Of a stretch of DNA of 64,000 nt, positions 39,101 to 51,700 are shown in pieces. Every line of letters starts with the position of its first letter. Position 1 is the stretch's first letter. The notes beneath the pieces were generated by a model. It ran no database searches, had not been told where the DNA came from, and was given only the letters and a program-made list of their open reading frames with translations. The stretch comes from Ecdyonurus torrentis (lineage: Eukaryota; Arthropoda; Insecta; Ephemeroptera; Heptageniidae): positions 372,001 to 436,000 of the forward strand of contig CASGGR010000056.1 in NCBI GenBank assembly GCA_949318235.1. The letters are read 5' to 3'. Position numbers and translations under genes: made by a program.

Positions 39101-41822
39101 ATGCGTCGGAGCAAAAAAGTTCAATACATATTTTTTGTACAGAATTGAAAAAGCTATGTTTTAAGTTAAAATAAATGTCTGTAGCATTCTTAGTTTTAGA
39201 GAAATCATCAAAACTAGTTTTAATCGTGTAAAAAGTATGATTTTTATCATTCAATAACATTTAATTCTTGAAATAGAAACTTTGTTTTATGACTTGGTTT
39301 GGCTTCATGATGAGTGATAACTAAAATTGTCAATAACCCAAAAAGTATGCGTCGGAGCAAAAAAGTTCAAGACATCTTTTTCGTACAGAATTGAAAAAGC
39401 TATGTTTTAAGATATATTGAATGTCTGTAGCATTTTTAGTTTTTGAGAAATCATCAAAACTAGTTTTAATCGTGTAAAAAGTATAATTTTTATCATTCAA
39501 TAACATTTGGTTCTTGAAATAGAAACTTTGTTTTATGACTAGGTTTGGCTACATGACGAGTGAAAACTAAAATTGTCAATAACCCAAAAAGTATGCGTCG
39601 GAGCAAAAAAGTTCAAGACATCTTTTTCGTACAGAATTGAAAAAGCTATGTTTTAAGATATATTGAATGTCTGTAGCATTTTTAGTTTTTGAGAAATCAT
39701 CAAAACTAGTTTTAATCGTGTAAAAAGTATAATTTTTATCATTCAATAACATTTGGTTCTTGAAATAGAAACTTTGTTTTATGACTAGGTTTGGCTACAT
39801 GACGAGTGAAAACTAAAATTGTCAATAACCCAAAAAGTATGCGTCGGAGCAAAAAAGTTCAAGACATCTTTTTTGTACAGAATTAAAAAAGCTATGTTTT
39901 GAGTTATACTGGATGTCTGTAGCATTTTTAGTTTTTGAGAAATCATCAAAACTAGTTTTAATCGTGTAAAAAGTATGATTTTTATCATTCAATAACATTT
40001 GGTTCTTGAAATAGAAACTTTGTTTTATGACTAGGTTTGGCTACATGACGAGTGAAAACTAAAATTGTCAATAACCCAAAAAGTATGCGTCGGAGCAAAA
40101 AAGTTCAAGACATCTTTTTCGTACAGAATTGAAAAAGCTATGTTTTGAGTTATATTGGATGTCTGTAGCATTTTTAGTTTTTGAGAAATCATCAAAACTA
40201 GTTTTAATCGTGTAAAAAGTATAATTTTTATCATTCAATAACATTTGGTTCTTGAAATAGAAACTTTGTTTTATGACTAGGTTTGGCTACATGACGAGTG
40301 AAAACTAAAATTGTCAATAACCCAAAAAGTATGCGTCGGAGCAAAAAAGTTCAAGACATCTTTTTTGTACAGAAATGAAAAAGCTATGTTTTGAGTTAAA
40401 AAAGATGTCTATAGCATTCTTAGTTTTTGAGAAATCATCAAAACTAGTTTTAATCGTGTAAAAAGTATGATTTTTATCATTCAATAACATTTAATTCTTG
40501 AAATAGAAACTTTGTTTTATGACTTGGTTTGGCTTCATGATGAGTGATAACTAAAATTGTCAATAACCCAAAAAGTATGCGTCGGAGCAAAAAAGTTCAA
40601 GACATCTTTTTCGTACAGAATTGAAAAAGCTATGTTTTAAGATATATTGAATGTCTGTAGCATTTTTAGTTTTTGAGAAATCATCAAAACTAGTTTTAAT
40701 CGTGTAAAAAGTATAATTTTTATCATTCAATAACATTTGGTTCTTGAAATAGAAACTTTGTTTTATGACTAGGTTTGGCTACATGACGAGTGAAAACTAA
40801 AATTGTCAATAACCCAAAAAGTATGCGTCGGAGCAATAAAGTTCAAGACTTTTTTTTTGTAGACAATTAAAAAAGCTATGTTTTGAGTTATATTGGATGT
40901 CTGTAGCATTTTTAGTTTTTGAGAAATCATCAAAACTAGTTTTAATCGTGTAAAAAGTATGATTTTTATCATTCAATAACATTTGTTTCTTGAAATAGAA
41001 ACTTTGTTTTATGACTAGGTTTGGCTACATGACGAGTGAAAACTAAAATTGTCAATAACCCAAAAAGTATGCGTCGGAGCAAAAAAGTTCAATACATATT
41101 TTTTGTACAGAATTGAAAAAGCTATGTTTTAAGTTAAAATAAATGTCTGTAGCATTCTTAGTTTTAGAGAAATCATCAAAACTAGTTTTAATCGTGTAAA
41201 AAGTATGATTTTTATCATTCAATAACATTTAATTCTTGAAATAGTAACTTTGTTTTATGACTTGGTTTGGCTTCATGATGAGTGATAACTAAAATTGTCA
41301 ATAACCCAAAAAGTATGCGTCGGAGCAAAAAAGTTCAAGACATCTTTTTCGTACAGAATTGAAAAAGCTATGTTTTAAGATATATTGAATGTCTGTAGCA
41401 TTTTTAGTTTTTGAGAAATCATCAAAACTAGTTTTAATCGTGTAAAAAGTATAATTTTTATCATTCAATAACATTTGGTTCTTGAAATAGAAACTTTGTT
41501 TTATGACTAGGTTTGGCTACATGACGAGTGAAAACTAAAATTGTCAATAACCCAAAAAGTATGCGTCGGAGCAAAAAAGTTCAAGACATCTTTTTCGTAC
41601 AGAATTGAAAAAGCTATGTTTTAAGATATATTGAATGTCTGTAGCATTTTTAGTTTTTGAGAAATCATCAAAACTAGTTTTAATCGTGTAAAAAGTATAA
41701 TTTTTATCATTCAATAACATTTGGTTCTTGAAATAGAAACTTTGTTTTATGACTAGGTTTGGCTACATGACGAGTGAAAACTAAAATTGTCAATAACCCA
41801 AAAAGTATGCGTCGGAGCAAAA

Positions 41823-42068
41823 AAGTTCAAGACATCTTTTTTGTACAGAATAAAAAAAGCTATGTTTTGAGTTATACTGGATGTCTGTAGCATTTTTAGT
41901 TTTTGAGAAATCATCAAAACTAGTTTTAATCGTGTAAAAAGTATGATTTTTATCATTCAATAACATTTGGTTCTTGAAATAGAAACTTTGTTTTATGACT
42001 AGGTTTGGCTACATGATGAGTGATAACTAAAATTGTCAATAACCCAAAAAGTATGCGTCGGAGCAATA
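41823..42068. repeat. Hybrid monomer 7/3 with late exchange point
   Basis: This monomer is type 7 up to gactagg and then changes to the gatgagtgataac and caata end of type 3. The exchange therefore lies between monomer positions 180 and 193, a much narrower window than usual. It truncates one 11-monomer unit to five monomers and joins it to the next full unit at 42069. It also carries a private change giving acagaataaaa. Confidence 0.85.
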
Positions 42069-45000
42069 AAGTTCAAGACTTTTTTTTTGTAGACAATTAA
42101 AAAAGCTATGTTTTGAGTTATATTGGATGTCTGTAGCATTTTTAGTTTTTGAGAAATCATCAAAACTAGTTTTAATCGTGTAAAAAGTATGATTTTTATC
42201 ATTCAATAACATTTGTTTCTTGAAATAGAAACTTTGTTTTATGACTAGGTTTGGCTACATGACGAGTGAAAACTAAAATTGTCAATAACCCAAAAAGTAT
42301 GCGTCGGAGCAAAAAAGTTCAATACATATTTTTTGTACAGAATTGAAAAAGCTATGTTTTAAGTTAAAATAAATGTCTGTAGCATTCTTAGTTTTAGAGA
42401 AATCATCAAAACTAGTTTTAATCGTGTAAAAAGTATGATTTTTATCATTCAATAACATTTAATTCTTGAAATAGAAACTTTGTTTTATGACTTGGTTTGG
42501 CTTCATGATGAGTGATAACTAAAATTGTCAATAACCCAAAAAGTATGCGTCGGAGCAAAAAAGTTCAAGACATCTTTTTCGTACAGAATTGAAAAAGCTA
42601 TGTTTTAAGATATATTGAATGTCTGTAGCATTTTTAGTTTTTGAGAAATCATCAAAACTAGTTTTAATCGTGTAAAAAGTATGATTTTTATAATTCAATA
42701 ACATTTAATTCTTGAAATAGAAACTTTGTTTTATGACTTGGTTTGGCTACATGATGAGTGATAACTAAAATTGTCAATAACCCAAAAAGTATGCGTCGGA
42801 GCAATAAAGTTCAAGACTTTTTTTTTGTAGACAATTAAAAAAGCTATGTTTTGAGTTATATTGGATGTCTGTAGCATTTTTAGTTTTTGAGAAATCATCA
42901 AAACTAGTTTTAATCGTGTAAAAAGTATGATTTTTATCATTCAATAACATTTGTTTCTTGAAATAGAAACTTTGTTTTATGACTAGGTTTGGCTACATGA
43001 CGAGTGAAAACTAAAATTGTCAATAACCCAAAAAGTATGCGTCGGAGCAAAAAAGTTCAATACATATTTTTTGTACAGAATTGAAAAAGCTATGTTTTAA
43101 GTTAAAATAAATGTCTGTAGCATTCTTAGTTTTAGAGAAATCATCAAAACTAGTTTTAATCGTGTAAAAAGTATGATTTTTATCATTCAATAACATTTAA
43201 TTCTTGAAATAGAAACTTTGTTTTATGACTTGGTTTGGCTTCATGATGAGTGATAACTAAAATTGTCAATAACCCAAAAAGTATGCGTCGGAGCAAAAAA
43301 GTTCAAGACATCTTTTTCGTACAGAATTGAAAAAGCTATGTTTTAAGATATATTGAATGTCTGTAGCATTTTTAGTTTTTGAGAAATCATCAAAACTAGT
43401 TTTAATCGTGTAAAAAGTATAATTTTTATCATTCAATAACATTTGGTTCTTGAAATAGAAACTTTGTTTTATGACTAGGTTTGGCTACATGACGAGTGAA
43501 AACTAAAATTGTCAATAACCCAAAAAGTATGCGTCGGAGCAAAAAAGTTCAAGACATCTTTTTCGTACAGAATTGAAAAAGCTATGTTTTAAGATATATT
43601 GAATGTCTGTAGCATTTTTAGTTTTTGAGAAATCATCAAAACTAGTTTTAATCGTGTAAAAAGTATAATTTTTATCATTCAATAACATTTGGTTCTTGAA
43701 ATAGAAACTTTGTTTTATGACTAGGTTTGGCTACATGACGAGTGAAAACTAAAATTGTCAATAACCCAAAAAGTATGCGTCGGAGCAAAAAAGTTCAAGA
43801 CATCTTTTTTGTACAGAATTAAAAAAGCTATGTTTTGAGTTATACTGGATGTCTGTAGCATTTTTAGTTTTTGAGAAATCATCAAAACTAGTTTTAATCG
43901 TGTAAAAAGTATGATTTTTATCATTCAATAACATTTGGTTCTTGAAATAGAAACTTTGTTTTATGACTAGGTTTGGCTACATGACGAGTGAAAACTAAAA
44001 TTGTCAATAACCCAAAAAGTATGCGTCGGAGCAAAAAAGTTCAAGACATCTTTTTCGTACAGAATTGAAAAAGCTATGTTTTGAGTTATATTGGATGTCT
44101 GTAGCATTTTTAGTTTTTGAGAAATCATCAAAACTAGTTTTAATCGTGTAAAAAGTATAATTTTTATCATTCAATAACATTTGGTTCTTGAAATAGAAAC
44201 TTTGTTTTATGACTAGGTTTGGCTACATGACGAGTGAAAACTAAAATTGTCAATAACCCAAAAAGTATGCGTCGGAGCAAAAAAGTTCAAGACATCTTTT
44301 TTGTACAGAAATGAAAAAGCTATGTTTTGAGTTAAAAAAGATGTCTATAGCATTCTTAGTTTTTGAGAAATCATCAAAACTAGTTTTAATCGTGTAAAAA
44401 GTATGATTTTTATCATTCAATAACATTTAATTCTTGAAATAGAAACTTTGTTTTATGACTTGGTTTGGCTTCATGATGAGTGATAACTAAAATTGTCAAT
44501 AACCCAAAAAGTATGCGTCGGAGCAAAAAAGTTCAAGACATCTTTTTCGTACAGAATTGAAAAAGCTATGTTTTAAGATATATTGAATGTCTGTAGCATT
44601 TTTAGTTTTTGAGAAATCATCAAAACTAGTTTTAATCGTGTAAAAAGTATAATTTTTATCATTCAATAACATTTGGTTCTTGAAATAGAAACTTTGTTTT
44701 ATGACTAGGTTTGGCTACATGACGAGTGAAAACTAAAATTGTCAATAACCCAAAAAGTATGCGTCGGAGCAATAAAGTTCAAGACTTTTTTTTTGTAGAC
44801 AATTAAAAAAGCTATGTTTTGAGTTATATTGGATGTCTGTAGCATTTTTAGTTTTTGAGAAATCATCAAAACTAGTTTTAATCGTGTAAAAAGTATGATT
44901 TTTATCATTCAATAACATTTGTTTCTTGAAATAGAAACTTTGTTTTATGACTAGGTTTGGCTACATGACGAGTGAAAACTAAAATTGTCAATAACCCAAA

Positions 45001-46742
45001 AAGTATGCGTCGGAGCAAAAAAGTTCAATACATATTTTTTGTACAGAATTGAAAAAGCTATGTTTTAAGTTAAAATAAATGTCTGTAGCATTCTTAGTTT
45101 TAGAGAAATCATCAAAACTAGTTTTAATCGTGTAAAAAGTATGATTTTTATCATTCAATAACATTTAATTCTTGAAATAGAAACTTTGTTTTATGACTTG
45201 GTTTGGCTTCATGATGAGTGATAACTAAAATTGTCAATAACCCAAAAAGTATGCGTCGGAGCAAAAAAGTTCAAGACATCTTTTTCGTACAGAATTGAAA
45301 AAGCTATGTTTTAAGATATATTGAATGTCTGTAGCATTTTTAGTTTTTGAGAAATCATCAAAACTAGTTTTAATCGTGTAAAAAGTATAATTTTTATCAT
45401 TCAATAACATTTGGTTCTTGAAATAGAAACTTTGTTTTATGACTAGGTTTGGCTACATGACGAGTGAAAACTAAAATTGTCAATAACCCAAAAAGTATGC
45501 GTCGGAGCAAAAAAGTTCAAGACATCTTTTTCGTACAGAATTGAAAAAGCTATGTTTTAAGATATATTGAATGTCTGTAGCATTTTTAGTTTTTGAGAAA
45601 TCATCAAAACTAGTTTTAATCGTGTAAAAAGTATAATTTTTATCATTCAATAACATTTGGTTCTTGAAATAGAAACTTTGTTTTATGACTAGGTTTGGCT
45701 ACATGACGAGTGAAAACTAAAATTGTCAATAACCCAAAAAGTATGCGTCGGAGCAAAAAAGTTCAAGACATCTTTTTTGTACAGAATTAAAAAAGCTATG
45801 TTTTGAGTTATACTGGATGTCTGTAGCATTTTTAGTTTTTGAGAAATCATCAAAACTAGTTTTAATCGTGTAAAAAGTATGATTTTTATCATTCAATAAC
45901 ATTTGGTTCTTGAAATAGAAACTTTGTTTTATGACTAGGTTTGGCTACATGACGAGTGAAAACTAAAATTGTCAATAACCCAAAAAGTATGCGTCGGAGC
46001 AAAAAAGTTCAAGACATCTTTTTCGTACAGAATTGAAAAAGCTATGTTTTGAGTTATATTGGATGTCTGTAGCATTTTTAGTTTTTGAGAAATCATCAAA
46101 ACTAGTTTTAATCGTGTAAAAAGTATAATTTTTATCATTCAATAACATTTGGTTCTTGAAATAGAAACTTTGTTTTATGACTAGGTTTGGCTACATGACG
46201 AGTGAAAACTAAAATTGTCAATAACCCAAAAAGTATGCGTCGGAGCAAAAAAGTTCAAGACATCTTTTTTGTACAGAAATGAAAAAGCTATGTTTTGAGT
46301 TAAAAAAGATGTCTATAGCATTCTTAGTTTTTGAGAAATCATCAAAACTAGTTTTAATCGTGTAAAAAGTATGATTTTTATCATTCAATAACATTTAATT
46401 CTTGAAATAGAAACTTTGTTTTATGACTTGGTTTGGCTTCATGATGAGTGATAACTAAAATTGTCAATAACCCAAAAAGTATGCGTCGGAGCAAAAAAGT
46501 TCAAGACATCTTTTTCGTACAGAATTGAAAAAGCTATGTTTTAAGATATATTGAATGTCTGTAGCATTTTTAGTTTTTGAGAAATCATCAAAACTAGTTT
46601 TAATCGTGTAAAAAGTATAATTTTTATCATTCAATAACATTTGGTTCTTGAAATAGAAACTTTGTTTTATGACTAGGTTTGGCTACATGACGAGTGAAAA
46701 CTAAAATTGTCAATAACCCAAAAAGTATGCGTCGGAGCAAAA

Positions 46743-48710
46743 AAGTTCAAGACATCTTTTTTGTACAGAATTAAAAAAGCTATGTTTTGAGTTAAAAAAG
46801 ATGTCTGTAGCATTCTTAGTTTTTGAGAAATCATCAAAACTAGTTTGAATCGTGTAAAAAGTATGATTTTTATCATTCAATAACATTTAATTTTTGAAAT
46901 AGAAACTTTGTTTTATGACTTGGTTTGGCTACATGATGAGTGATAACTAAAATTGTCAATAACCCAAAAAGTATGCGTCGGAGCAAAAAAGTTCAAGACA
47001 TCTTTTTTGTACAGAATTGAAAAAGCTATGTTTTGAGATATATTGATTGTCTGTAGCATTTTTAGTTTTTGAGAAATCATCAAAACTAGTTTTAATCGTG
47101 TAAAAAGTATGATTTTTATCATTCAATAACATTTGGTTCTTGAAATAGAAACTTTGTTTTATGACTAGGTTTGGCTACATGACGAGTGAAAACTAAAATT
47201 GTCAATAACCCAAAAAGTATGCGTCGGAGCAAAAAAGTTCAAGACATCTTTTTCGTACAGAATTGAAAAAGCTATGTTTTAAGATATATTGAATGTCTGT
47301 AGCATTTTTAGTTTTTGAGAAATCATCAAAACTAGTTTTAATCGTGTAAAAAGTATAATTTTTATCATTCAATAACATTTGGTTCTTGAAATAGAAACTT
47401 TGTTTTATGACTAGGTTTGGCTACATGACGAGTGAAAACTAAAATTGTCAATAACCCAAAAAGTATGCGTCGGAGCAAAAAAGTTCAAGACATCTTTTTT
47501 GTACAGAATTAAAAAAGCTATGTTTTGAGTTAAAAAAGATGTCTGTAGCATTCTTAGTTTTTGAGAAATCATCAAAACTAGTTTGAATCGTGTAAAAAGT
47601 ATGATTTTTATCATTCAATAACATTTGTTTTTTGAAATAGAAACTTTGTTTTATGACTAGGTTTGGCTACATGACGAGTGAAAACTAAAATTGTCAATAA
47701 CCCAAAAAGTATGCGTCGGAGCAAAAAAGTTCAAGACATCTTTTTCGTACAGAATTGAAAAAGCTATGTTTTAAGATATATTGAATGTCTGTAGCATTTT
47801 TAGTTTTTGAGAAATCATCAAAACTAGTTTTAATCGTGTAAAAAGTATAATTTTTATCATTCAATAACATTTGGTTCTTGAAATAGAAACTTTGTTTTAT
47901 GACTAGGTTTGGCTACATGACGAGTGAAAACTAAAATTGTCAATAACCCAAAAAGTATGCGTCGGAGCAAAAAAGTTCAAGACATCTTTTTTGTACAGAA
48001 TTAAAAAAGCTATGTTTTGAGTTATACTGGATGTCTGTAGCATTTTTAGTTTTTGAGAAATCATCAAAACTAGTTTTAATCGTGTAAAAAGTATGATTTT
48101 TATCATTCAATAACATTTGGTTCTTGAAATAGAAACTTTGTTTTATGACTAGGTTTGGCTACATGACGAGTGAAAACTAAAATTGTCAATAACCCAAAAA
48201 GTATGCGTCGGAGCAAAAAAGTTCAAGACATCTTTTTCGTACAGAATTGAAAAAGCTATGTTTTGAGTTATATTGGATGTCTGTAGCATTTTTAGTTTTT
48301 GAGAAATCATCAAAACTAGTTTTAATCGTGTAAAAAGTATAATTTTTATCATTCAATAACATTTGGTTCTTGAAATAGAAACTTTGTTTTATGACTAGGT
48401 TTGGCTACATGACGAGTGAAAACTAAAATTGTCAATAACCCAAAAAGTATGCGTCGGAGCAAAAAAGTTCAAGACATCTTTTTTGTACAGAAATGAAAAA
48501 GCTATGTTTTGAGTTAAAAAAGATGTCTATAGCATTCTTAGTTTTTGAGAAATCATCAAAACTAGTTTTAATCGTGTAAAAAGTATGATTTTTATCATTC
48601 AATAACATTTAATTTTTGAAATAGAAACTTTGTTTTATGACTTGGTTTGGCTACATGATGAGTGATAACTAAAATTGTCAATAACCCAAAAAGTATGCGT
48701 CGGAGCAAAA
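46743..48710. repeat. Eight-monomer link 2-6-1-2-1-7-8-(9/5)
   Basis: The order of the first seven monomers matches 33213-34934 at an offset of 13,530 bp (55 monomers). The type 2 at 47481 has the older g105 form, as at 24357, not the t105 form at 33951. The last monomer, 48465-48710, is a hybrid with type 9 on the left (acagaaatg, gtctatag) and type 5 on the right (aatttttg, gctacatgatgag). It is the entry junction of the second copy of the long-range duplication. Confidence 0.8.
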
Positions 48711-51700
48711 AAGTTCAAGACATCTTTTTTGTACAGAATTGAAAAAGCTATGTTTTGAGATATATTGTTTGTCTGTAGCATTTTTAGTTTTTGAGAAATC
48801 ATCAAAACTAGTTTTAATCGTGTAAAAAGTATGATTTTTATCATTCAATAACATTTGGTTCTTGAAATAGAAACTTTGTTTTATGACTAGGTTTGGCTAC
48901 ATGACGAGTGAAAACTAAAATTGTCAATAACCCAAAAAGTATGCGTCGGAGCAAAAAAGTTCAAGACATCTTTTTCGTACAGAATTGAAAAAGCTATGTT
49001 TTAAGATATATTGAATGTCTGTAGCATTTTTAGTTTTTGAGAAATCATCAAAACTAGTTTTAATCGTGTAAAAAGTATAATTTTTATCATTCAATAACAT
49101 TTGGTTCTTGAAATAGAAACTTTGTTTTATGACTAGGTTTGGCTACATGACGAGTGAAAACTAAAATTGTCAATAACCCAAAAAGTATGCGTCGGAGCAA
49201 AAAAGTTCAAGACATCTTTTTTGTACAGAATTAAAAAAGCTATGTTTTGAGTTAAAAAAGATGTCTGTAGCATTCTTAGTTTTTGAGAAATCATCAAAAC
49301 TAGTTTTAATCGTGTAAAAAGTATGATTTTTATCATTCAATAACATTTGTTTTTTGAAATAGAAACTTTGTTTTATGACTAGGTTTGGCTACATGACGAG
49401 TGAAAACTAAAATTGTCAATAACCCAAAAAGTATGCGTCGGAGCAAAAAAGTTCAAGACATCTTTTTCGTACAGAATTGAAAAAGCTATGTTTTAAGATA
49501 TATTGAATGTCTGTAGCATTTTTAGTTTTTGAGAAATCATCAAAACTAGTTTTAATCGTGTAAAAAGTATAATTTTTATCATTCAATAACATTTGGTTCT
49601 TGAAATAGAAACTTTGTTTTATGACTAGGTTTGGCTACATGACGAGTGAAAACTAAAATTGTCAATAACCCAAAAAGTATGCGTCGGAGCAAAAAAGTTC
49701 AAGACATCTTTTTTGTACAGAATTAAAAAAGCTATGTTTTGAGTTATACTGGATGTCTGTAGCATTTTTAGTTTTTGAGAAATCATCAAAACTAGTTTTA
49801 ATCGTGTAAAAAGTATGATTTTTATCATTCAATAACATTTGGTTCTTGAAATAGAAACTTTGTTTTATGACTAGGTTTGGCTACATGACGAGTGAAAACT
49901 AAAATTGTCAATAACCCAAAAAGTATGCGTCGGAGCAAAAAAGTTCAAGACATCTTTTTTGTACAGAAATGAAAAAGCTATGTTTTGAGTTAAAAAAGAT
50001 GTCTGTAGCATTCTTAGTTTTTGAGAAATCATCAAAACTAGTTTTAATCGTGTAAAAAGTATGATTTTTATCATTCAATAACATTTGGTTCTTGAAATAG
50101 AAACTTTGTTTTATGACTAGGTTTGGCTACATGACGAGTGAAAACTAAAATTGTCAATAACCCAAAAAGTATGCGTCGGAGCAAAAAAGTTCAAGACATC
50201 TTTTTTGTACAGAAATGAAAAAGCTATGTTTTGAGTTAAAAAAGATGTCTGTAGCATTCTAAGTTTTTGAGAAATCATCAAAACTAGTTTTAATCGTGTA
50301 AAAAGTATGATTTTTATCATTCAATAACATTTAATTCTTGAAATAGAAACTTTGTTTTATGACTTGGTTTGGCTTCATGATGAGTGATAACTAAAATTGT
50401 CAATAACCCAAAAAGTATTCGTCGGAGCAAAAAAGTTCAAGACATCTTTTTTGTAGAGAATTGAAAAAGCTATGTTTTAAAATATATTGAATGTCTGTAG
50501 CATTTTAAGTTTTTGAGAAATCATCAAAACTAGTTTTAATCGTGTAAAAAGTATGATTTTTATCATTCAATAACATTTGGTTCTTGAAATAGAAACTTTG
50601 TTTTATGACTTGGTTTGGCTTCATGATGAGTGATAACTAAAATTGTCAATAACCCAAAAAGTATGCGTCGGAGCAAAAAAGTTCAAGACATCTTTTTTGT
50701 AGAGAATTGAAAAAGCTATGTTTTGAGATATATTGAGTGTCTGTAGCATTTTTAGTTTTTGAGAAATCATCAAAACTAGTTTTAATCGTGTAAAAAGTAT
50801 GATTTTTATCATTCAATAACATTTAATTCTTGAAATAGAAACTTTGTTTTATGACTTGGTTTGGCTTCATGATGAGTGATAACTAAAATTGTCAATAACC
50901 CAAAAAGTATGCGTCGGAGCAAAAAAGTTCAAGACATCTTTTTTGTAGAGAATTGAAAAAGCTATGTTTTAAAATATATTGAATGTCTGTAGCATTTTAA
51001 GTTTTTGAGAAATCATCAAAACTAGTTTTAATCGTGTAAAAAGTATGATTTTTATCATTCAATAACATTTGGTTCTTGAAATAGAAACTTTGTTTTATGA
51101 CTTGGTTTGGCTTCATGATGAGTGATAACTAAAATTGTCAATAACCCAAAAAGTATGCGTCGGAGCAAAAAAGTTCAAGACATCTTTTTTGTAGAGAATT
51201 GAAAAAGCTATGTTTTGAGATATATTGAGTGTCTGTAGCATTTTTAGTTTTTGAGAAATCATCAAAACTAGTTTTAATCGTGTAAAAAGTATGATTTTTA
51301 TAATTCAATAACATTTAATTCTTGAAATAGAAACTTTGTTTTATGACTTGGTTTGGCTACATGATGAGTGATAACTAAAATTGTCAATAACCCAAAAAGT
51401 ATGCGTCGGAGCAATAAAGTTCAAGACATCTTTTTTGTAGACAATTAAAAAAGCTATGTTTTGAGTTATATTGGATGTCTGTAGCATTTTTAGTTTTTGA
51501 GAAATCATCAAAACTAGTTTTAATCGTGTAAAAAGTATGATTTTTATCATTCAATAACATTTGTTTCTTGAAATAGAAACTTTGTTTTATGACTAGGTTT
51601 GGCTACATGACGAGTGAAAACTAAAATTGTCAATAACCCAAAAAGTATGCGTCGGAGCAAAAAAGTTCAATACATATTTTTTGTACAGAATTGAAAAAGC

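Larger units (their letters stand above)
35427..46742. repeat. 11-monomer (2706 bp) higher-order repeat region with shortened versions
   Basis: The full unit is 4-5-(1/3)-4-5-1-1-7-8-9-1, where 1/3 is a hybrid monomer and the type 5 is the gttttagag form. Complete copies lie at 35427-38132, 38133-40838 and 42069-44774. Shortened versions are a 5-monomer one at 40839-42068 (4-5-1-1-7) and an 8-monomer one at 44775-46742 (4-5-1-1-7-8-9-1). Each full unit holds two 4-5 starts, so the unit looks like a 3-monomer plus an 8-monomer module, and the 8-monomer version can occur alone. The two first full copies showed no difference by eye. Private changes are at 41245 (aaatagtaac) and 41852 (a T replaced by A). 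Confidence 0.88.
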
